Assembly (NCBI GenBank): GCA_009783775.1 | Contig: WRCT01000133.1 | Span: 1 to 5,299 of the forward strand | Source of the DNA: Clostridiales bacterium | GTDB lineage: Bacteria; Bacillota; Clostridia; Christensenellales; CAG-138 | Reading direction: 5' to 3' | DNA: 5,299 nt | Shown: one piece after another, positions 1 to 3,197 of the stretch | How the letters are laid out: the number at the start of each line of letters is the position of its first letter | Position numbering within the stretch: the first letter of the stretch is position 1 | Translations under genes and position numbers: made by a program | Notes under the pieces: generated by a model | Database searches by the model: none | Told to the model about the DNA's origin: nothing | The model's input: only the letters and a program-made list of their open reading frames with translations

Positions 1-217
1 GCAGCAGCATCTCCTCAAAGTCCTCCAGATCGTCCACAACGCCGTCCACGGTGTCTTCGAGATCCGCGATCTGATCCTCCTGCTCGGCCAGTTCCTCGGC
101 GATCTGACCCAGGGTGTCGACCACCGCGGCAAAGAGTTTTTTCAGCTTTTCGTCGGCCAGGTCCAATCCGTCCAGCAAGCCGCTGACATAGGCTACTTTT
201 TCAGAGATTCTGCTCAT
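1..217 (-). CDS. CD1247-like N-terminal domain protein (partial, cut by window edge)
   Basis: Only the first 72 codons are visible; the gene continues past the left edge. It starts MSRISEKVAYVSGLLDGLDL, and the SEKVAYxxGLxxGLxL opening followed by a very acidic helical stretch (residues 23-70, rich in Leu, Glu and Asp with heptad-like spacing) matches what I remember of the clostridial CD1247 N-terminal domain family. Members I recall carry an acidic linker and a CxxC zinc-ribbon-like C-terminus; that part would lie outside the window. The ATG is preceded by a near-perfect Shine-Dalgarno (TAAGGAGGA at 233-225), 7 nt away. The gene begins 19 bp after the efp stop, so it is probably the third gene of the peptidase-efp transcript. 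It is likely cytoplasmic, since no signal peptide or membrane segment is seen. Its function is unknown. Family assignment is from memory of the sequence pattern and is fairly confident. Confidence 0.8.
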   Translation of the reverse strand, partial: MSRISEKVAYVSGLLDGLDLADEKLKKLFAAVVDTLGQIAEELAEQEDQIADLEDTVDGVVDDLEDFEEMLL

Positions 218-236
218 TTTTTCTTCCTCCTTACAT

Positions 237-794
237 TTAGACGCGTTCCATGTAATCGCCCGAGCGGGTATCAATGCGGATCATATCGCCTTCATTGATG
301 AAGAGCGGGACAGAGGTTTTATAGCCCGTTTCCAGGGTTGCAGGTTTGGTCGTGCCGGTGGCCGTGTCGCCGCGAAAGCCCGGCTCTGTCTCCGTTACCT
401 GCAGCTCCACAAAGTTCGCGGGCTCCACGGAGAACGGCGCGTCCTTGAAGAAACGGACCTTGACGGTATCGTTCTCGCGGATAAAGGGAATGGCCTCTTC
501 CACCTGGGAGAGATTCAGCGGCAGCTGCTCGTAGGATTCCACGTCCATGAAGTAATAGAGCTCGCCGTCGGAATAGAGATATTGCATCTCCTTGTTTTCA
601 ATGTGTGCCTTGGGATACTTGTCCGACGGGCTGAAGGTGCGCTCCAGTACCGCGCCGGTCATCACATTCTTGAGCCGCGTGCGCACAAAGGCCGCGCCCT
701 TGCCCGGTTTTACGTGTTGAAAATCCGCGATACTCCACACGTTTCCGTCGATTTCCACCGTAACGCCCTTGCGAAAATCCCCTGCTGAAATCAT
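237..794 (-). CDS. efp: Elongation factor P
   Basis: A complete 185-residue EF-P, the usual length. EF-P binds ribosomes stalled on consecutive prolines, between the P and E sites, and promotes peptide bond formation. Three beta domains are recognisable: a KOW-like domain at about 1-62, an OB-fold domain at about 67-125, and a C-terminal OB domain at about 129-185. The C-terminal signature KPATLETGYKTSVPLFINEG (150-169) and the ending DTRSGDYMERV are diagnostic. The tip loop is VKPGKGAAF, with Lys32 at the position modified in many bacteria; Pro30 in the loop resembles the Bacillus type, where the lysine carries 5-aminopentanol. No modification gene is visible here, so the modification state is unknown. 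The start ATG has a CGGAGGG ribosome site (808-802) 7 nt upstream. It lies 19 bp after the M24 peptidase, a gene pair that is common in Bacillota. Confidence 0.98.
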   Translation of the reverse strand: MISAGDFRKGVTVEIDGNVWSIADFQHVKPGKGAAFVRTRLKNVMTGAVLERTFSPSDKYPKAHIENKEMQYLYSDGELYYFMDVESYEQLPLNLSQVEEAIPFIRENDTVKVRFFKDAPFSVEPANFVELQVTETEPGFRGDTATGTTKPATLETGYKTSVPLFINEGDMIRIDTRSGDYMERV

Positions 795-813
795 AACTTT
801 GCCCTCCGTTTTT

Positions 814-1875
814 TTATAGAATAATCAGTTCCTTGGTCGTTGCCGTTAAGTTTTCGTGTCCCTTTTCGGTCAGCACGCAGCAGTCCTCTATGCGAACGCC
901 GAACTGTTCGGGCAGGTAAATGCCCGGCTCGACGGTCAGAGTCATGCCCGCTTGTAAGCTTTCCTCCGCGCTTTGGGAGGCGGTGGGACCCTCGTGCACC
1001 TGCAAGCCAATTCCATGCCCCAGGCCGTGGCCGAAGTACGCACCGTAACCTTGCGCGGCGATAACCTCCCGCGCGACTGCGTCCAGTTCCCGACCGGTGA
1101 TCCCGGGTCGCAACGCGTCGAGCGCGCGCTGCTGCGCCTGACGCACGAGGTCATAGACCTGACGCTGCCGCTCATCCGGCTGCCCGATGGCAACGGTGCG
1201 GGTCATGTCCGAGCAGTAGCCGTCCACAGTACAGCCGAAGTCGATCACCACAAGATCGCCGCGTTGCAGCTGTCTTTCGCCGGGTGAAAGGTGGCACATC
1301 GCGCCGTTTTCGCCGGAGCCTACAATGGGTGGAAAGGCCGGTCCGTCGCTGTCCAGCCTTGCGCAGAGATAGAGCAGCTCCGCCGCTACGCGCTTTTCGC
1401 TCATGCCCGGCCGAATCACATTCAGCAGTTCGGCAAAGGCTTGATCCGCAATGCCCTGCGCCTGACGCAGCTTTTTCACCTCGTCTGCCGACTTAATCAA
1501 GCGAAGAGTCCGACAGACCTTGCCGTAGGGCACAAAGTCCAGCCCCAGCGGGTCGTACACCGCCCGCGTGGCCACGCTCATGCTATCGTCTTCGAAACCG
1601 ACACGCATGACGCCTTCCGCTTGGAGAAAGACCTTGATCTTATCCAAATAGTCGGCGCGTGTGATCTCGATCACTTCGCAGGCCGTCTGCGCCCGTACCT
1701 GGGCCGTGTAGCGGGAATCGGTCAGCAGGACGCTGCGGCCGCCCGTTACGATCAAGGTCGCGCTGTCACCTGCAAAGCCACTGAGATAGCGGACAGACGG
1801 CAAGCTTGTCAGCAATGTTGCGTCTACCCTATCCCCTTGCATGGCAGCGCGCAAGCGCGCAAGTCTCTCGTTCAT
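814..1875 (-). CDS. M24 family Xaa-Pro aminopeptidase (aminopeptidase P type)
   Basis: A 353-residue cytoplasmic metallopeptidase expected to remove the N-terminal residue from peptides whose second residue is proline. Residues 1-125 form the creatinase/prolidase N-terminal domain (LLTSLPSVRYLSGFAGDSA near the start); about 130-350 form the pita-bread catalytic domain. All five expected metal ligands are present: Asp212 (VVIDFGC), Asp223 (YCSDMTRT), His287 (HGLGHGIGL), Glu316 (TVEPGIY) and Glu330 (GVRIED). His283 and His294 (LQVHEG) match the conserved histidines around the active site. The short length fits the YqhT/PapA-like enzymes of Bacillota rather than the longer E. coli PepP. The first ATG fits the family N-terminus, yet has no clear ribosome site. 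The stop is 19 bp before efp. Exact specificity (aminopeptidase P or prolidase) cannot be decided from sequence, although the efp linkage favours aminopeptidase P. Confidence 0.95.
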   Translation of the reverse strand: MNERLARLRAAMQGDRVDATLLTSLPSVRYLSGFAGDSATLIVTGGRSVLLTDSRYTAQVRAQTACEVIEITRADYLDKIKVFLQAEGVMRVGFEDDSMSVATRAVYDPLGLDFVPYGKVCRTLRLIKSADEVKKLRQAQGIADQAFAELLNVIRPGMSEKRVAAELLYLCARLDSDGPAFPPIVGSGENGAMCHLSPGERQLQRGDLVVIDFGCTVDGYCSDMTRTVAIGQPDERQRQVYDLVRQAQQRALDALRPGITGRELDAVAREVIAAQGYGAYFGHGLGHGIGLQVHEGPTASQSAEESLQAGMTLTVEPGIYLPEQFGVRIEDCCVLTEKGHENLTATTKELIIL

Positions 1876-1882
1876 CGGTTAT

Positions 1883-1909
1883 ACTATATCACATTTTTTC
1901 AAATGGCAA
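1883..1909 (-). promoter_or_regulatory. Weak candidate promoter just before the M24 peptidase
   Basis: On the minus strand there is TTGCCA (1909-1904), a 15-bp gap, then TATAGT (1888-1883). The -10-like box is good, but the spacing is two bases shorter than ideal. If it is used, transcription would begin at or almost on the ATG at 1875, giving a leaderless message; this fits the absence of a Shine-Dalgarno before that ATG. The alternative is read-through from the dehydrogenase gene, which ends 42 bp upstream with no terminator between them. Confidence 0.27.
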
Positions 1910-1917
1910 TAGCGTTT

Positions 1918-2874
1918 TCAAGAATTCACTACATTTTGGGGCGTGCCCGCGAGAAAAACGCGGATATTTTCGCAGGTGATGTCGATCAACCGCTGCCGGG
2001 CGGACTTCGGCGCCCAGCCGTAATGGCCGGTGATGACGCAGTTGGGCGCGGCCAGCAGCGGGTTGCTCCGCGCGATCGGCTCACGGCTCACCACGTCCAC
2101 CCCCACGCCCGCCAGTTTGCCCGAGGCCAGCGCGTCCGCCACGTCCTGCTCATTGAGCAAAACGCCCCGCGCAGTATTGAGCAAATAGGCGCCGTCCTTC
2201 ATTTTCGCTATCGTGTCGCGGTTGATGATACCTACCGTATCGGGCGTGGCGGGGATATGCAGGCTCAACACATCGGAGTCCCGCAACAGGGTTTCAAAGT
2301 CCACGCATTTCCCGGGAAATGTGGGTTTCGGTGTTCTGCTGCAACCAATGACAGTCATGCCGAAGGCCGCGCCGATTTGTGCCACACGGCTGCCGATCAG
2401 GCCGCAGCCGAGAATGCCCAGGGTCTTGCCCGAGAGCTCCTCCGGCGCGCGCGTCCAGAAACAGAAATCGGGGCTGGCGGTCCACGCGCCCTGATGTACC
2501 AGCGCGTTGTGCAAGCCGACACCAAAGCTCAATTCGAGCAGCAATGCAAAGGTAAGCTGCGCCACTGCCTCCGTGCTGTAGGCGGGCACATTGCAGACCG
2601 TGACGCCCGCCTCCCGCGCTGCGGCAATGTCCACCACATCATAACCCGTGGCCAGCACGCCCACAAAGCGCAGCTTGGACGCGGCGGAACTTGTCAGAAT
2701 TTCGCGGGGCAACTTAACCTTGTTTGTCAGTACGATCTGGGCGCCGCGCAAACGCTGTTCGACCATGCTCTCGTCCGTGCGGTCATAGACCGACAGCGTG
2801 CCAAAGGCCTTTAGCGGCTCCCAGCTCATATCGCCCGGGTTGACGCCGTGCCCGTCTAAAATAACAATTTGCAT
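1918..2874 (-). CDS. D-2-hydroxyacid dehydrogenase, hydroxypyruvate reductase/glycerate dehydrogenase-like
   Basis: A 318-residue NAD(P)H-dependent cytoplasmic oxidoreductase that should interconvert a 2-keto acid and a D-2-hydroxy acid. The opening MQIVILDGHGVNPGDMSWEP and the SPDFCFW segment (134-140) resemble the glycerate dehydrogenase/hydroxypyruvate reductase branch, so hydroxypyruvate/D-glycerate is the best substrate guess. The Rossmann motif is GCGLIG (156-161). The catalytic triad is Arg236 (NTARG), Glu265 (SREP) and His284 (TGHYGWAP); the residue before the His is Gly rather than the common Pro. The end (ARQRLIDITCENIRVFLAGTP) is also typical. Translation should begin at 2874, where an AAAGGAG site precedes ATG and homology begins; a longer frame from 2967 adds 31 residues encoded by intergenic repeat sequence. 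The gene precedes the peptidase-efp block and could be co-transcribed with it. Substrate is inferred, family membership is firm. Confidence 0.93.
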   Translation of the reverse strand: MQIVILDGHGVNPGDMSWEPLKAFGTLSVYDRTDESMVEQRLRGAQIVLTNKVKLPREILTSSAASKLRFVGVLATGYDVVDIAAAREAGVTVCNVPAYSTEAVAQLTFALLLELSFGVGLHNALVHQGAWTASPDFCFWTRAPEELSGKTLGILGCGLIGSRVAQIGAAFGMTVIGCSRTPKPTFPGKCVDFETLLRDSDVLSLHIPATPDTVGIINRDTIAKMKDGAYLLNTARGVLLNEQDVADALASGKLAGVGVDVVSREPIARSNPLLAAPNCVITGHYGWAPKSARQRLIDITCENIRVFLAGTPQNVVNS

Positions 2875-2880
2875 TGTTCG

Positions 2881-2887
2881 CTCCTTT
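2881..2887 (-). promoter_or_regulatory. Ribosome binding site that fixes the dehydrogenase start
   Basis: The minus strand reads AAAGGAG, then CGAACA, then ATG at 2874. This strong site with 6-nt spacing favours the start at 2874 over the in-frame ATG at 2967, which has no comparable site and would translate repeat DNA. Confidence 0.8.
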
Positions 2888-2893
2888 TTTCTT

Positions 2894-2923
2894 ATTCTAC
2901 CACGAACCACACCAAAAACACAA
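2894..2923 (-). promoter_or_regulatory. Candidate promoter of the dehydrogenase gene
   Basis: The minus strand has TTGTGT (2923-2918), an 18-bp spacer, and TAGAAT (2899-2894). The box is preceded by TGG, an extended -10 (TGnTAGAAT). Start of transcription would fall near 2887, leaving a very short leader that just includes the ribosome site. The whole promoter lies inside a copy of the CACGAA-type repeat. It is a pattern match only, without experimental support. Confidence 0.42.
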
Positions 2924-3096
2924 ATGACCGCAGCGGCGGAGATTTTTTCTAACCGCGAAACACGCAAAAAAGCGCGAAATACTCACGGGGGTTTTTCTTA
3001 ACCACGAAAGGCACGAAATATCACAAAAAGATGGTTTTGTCATTCTGAACGTCCGCGAAGAATATTTTAACCACGAACCACACGAACCAGACGAAA
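2895..3096. repeat. Four imperfect copies of an AACCACGAA-type short repeat
   Basis: Copies lie at about 2895-2925, 2947-2980, 2995-3030 and 3065-3096. Each starts with a T-rich lead and (A)ACCRCGAA, then runs on with CACGAA-like words spaced about 9 bases apart. The last copy is the most regular: CACGAACCA, CACGAACCA, GACGAAAGT. The third reads CACGAAAGG, CACGAAATA; the first and second are more decayed. The copies are separated by unrelated sequence, so this is not a simple tandem array or a CRISPR. I recall similar CACGAAGGA-like blocks in intergenic DNA of varied environmental bacteria, but cannot verify it here. Function is unknown. Confidence 0.65.
3037..3066. repeat. GTCATTCTGA...GAAGAAT palindromic dispersed element
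   Basis: The plus strand has TTGTCATTCTGAACGTCC followed by GCGAAGAATATT. ATTCT (3042-3046) and AGAAT (3059-3063) form the ends of a small imperfect hairpin. The wording closely resembles the GTCATTCTGAGCG...GCGAAGAATCT element that I recall as a frequent intergenic repeat in many bacterial genomes and metagenomes. The copy count in this genome is not visible from one window. Confidence 0.5.
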
Positions 3097-3101
3097 GTGC
3101 A

Positions 3102-3140
3102 TAAAACGGACCCCGACAAAAGCCGAGGCCCGTTTTTTTT
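3102..3140 (-). terminator. Rho-independent terminator of the dockerin protein gene
   Basis: On the minus strand ACGGGCCTCGGC (3133-3122), a TTTT loop (3121-3118) and GTCGGGGTCCGT (3117-3106) form a 12-bp stem followed by TTTTA, preceded by an A-tract. It lies about 65 bp beyond the TAG at 3198. Three of the twelve pairs are G-U wobbles in the minus-strand RNA; in plus-strand RNA the same positions are A-C mismatches. The hairpin is therefore much stronger for minus-strand transcripts, although the plus strand has the longer T-tract (8 T). Confidence 0.8.
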
Positions 3141-3143
3141 GCA

Positions 3144-3185
3144 GCGTGTATCGACGGGCGAACACAGTACGCCCCTACGGTACGC
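3144..3185. repeat. GTAGGGGCG-type imperfect palindrome
   Basis: GGGCG (3156-3160) pairs with CGCCC (3170-3174). Inside, AC (3162-3163) pairs with GT (3167-3168) around one A-A mismatch and an ACA loop. Outer GCGT (3144-3147) can pair with ACGC (3182-3185). Read on the minus strand it begins CGTAGGGGCGTACTGTGTTC, which resembles a family of short palindromic repeats that I recall from intergenic DNA of gut Clostridia. It sits between the dockerin gene stop and its terminator, so it would be in the 3' end of that mRNA. Confidence 0.5.
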
Positions 3186-3197
3186 TGGGCAGGCGGA

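Noticed and set aside
973..1287. A 104-codon plus-strand frame
   Set aside because: It lies antisense to the catalytic domain of the M24 peptidase, where the metal ligands are encoded on the minus strand.
1291..2814. A 507-codon open frame on the plus strand
   Set aside because: It runs antisense across two unrelated well-supported genes (dehydrogenase and M24 peptidase) and the gap between them. It is a GC-rich shadow with no recognisable domain.
2875..2967. A 31-residue N-terminal extension of the dehydrogenase
   Set aside because: It is encoded by repeat sequence and the candidate promoter. The strong ribosome site and the family N-terminus place the start at 2874.
2895..3096. CRISPR array
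   Set aside because: Copies are imperfect, unequal in length, unevenly spaced, and separated by other repeat elements rather than uniform spacers. No cas genes are present.
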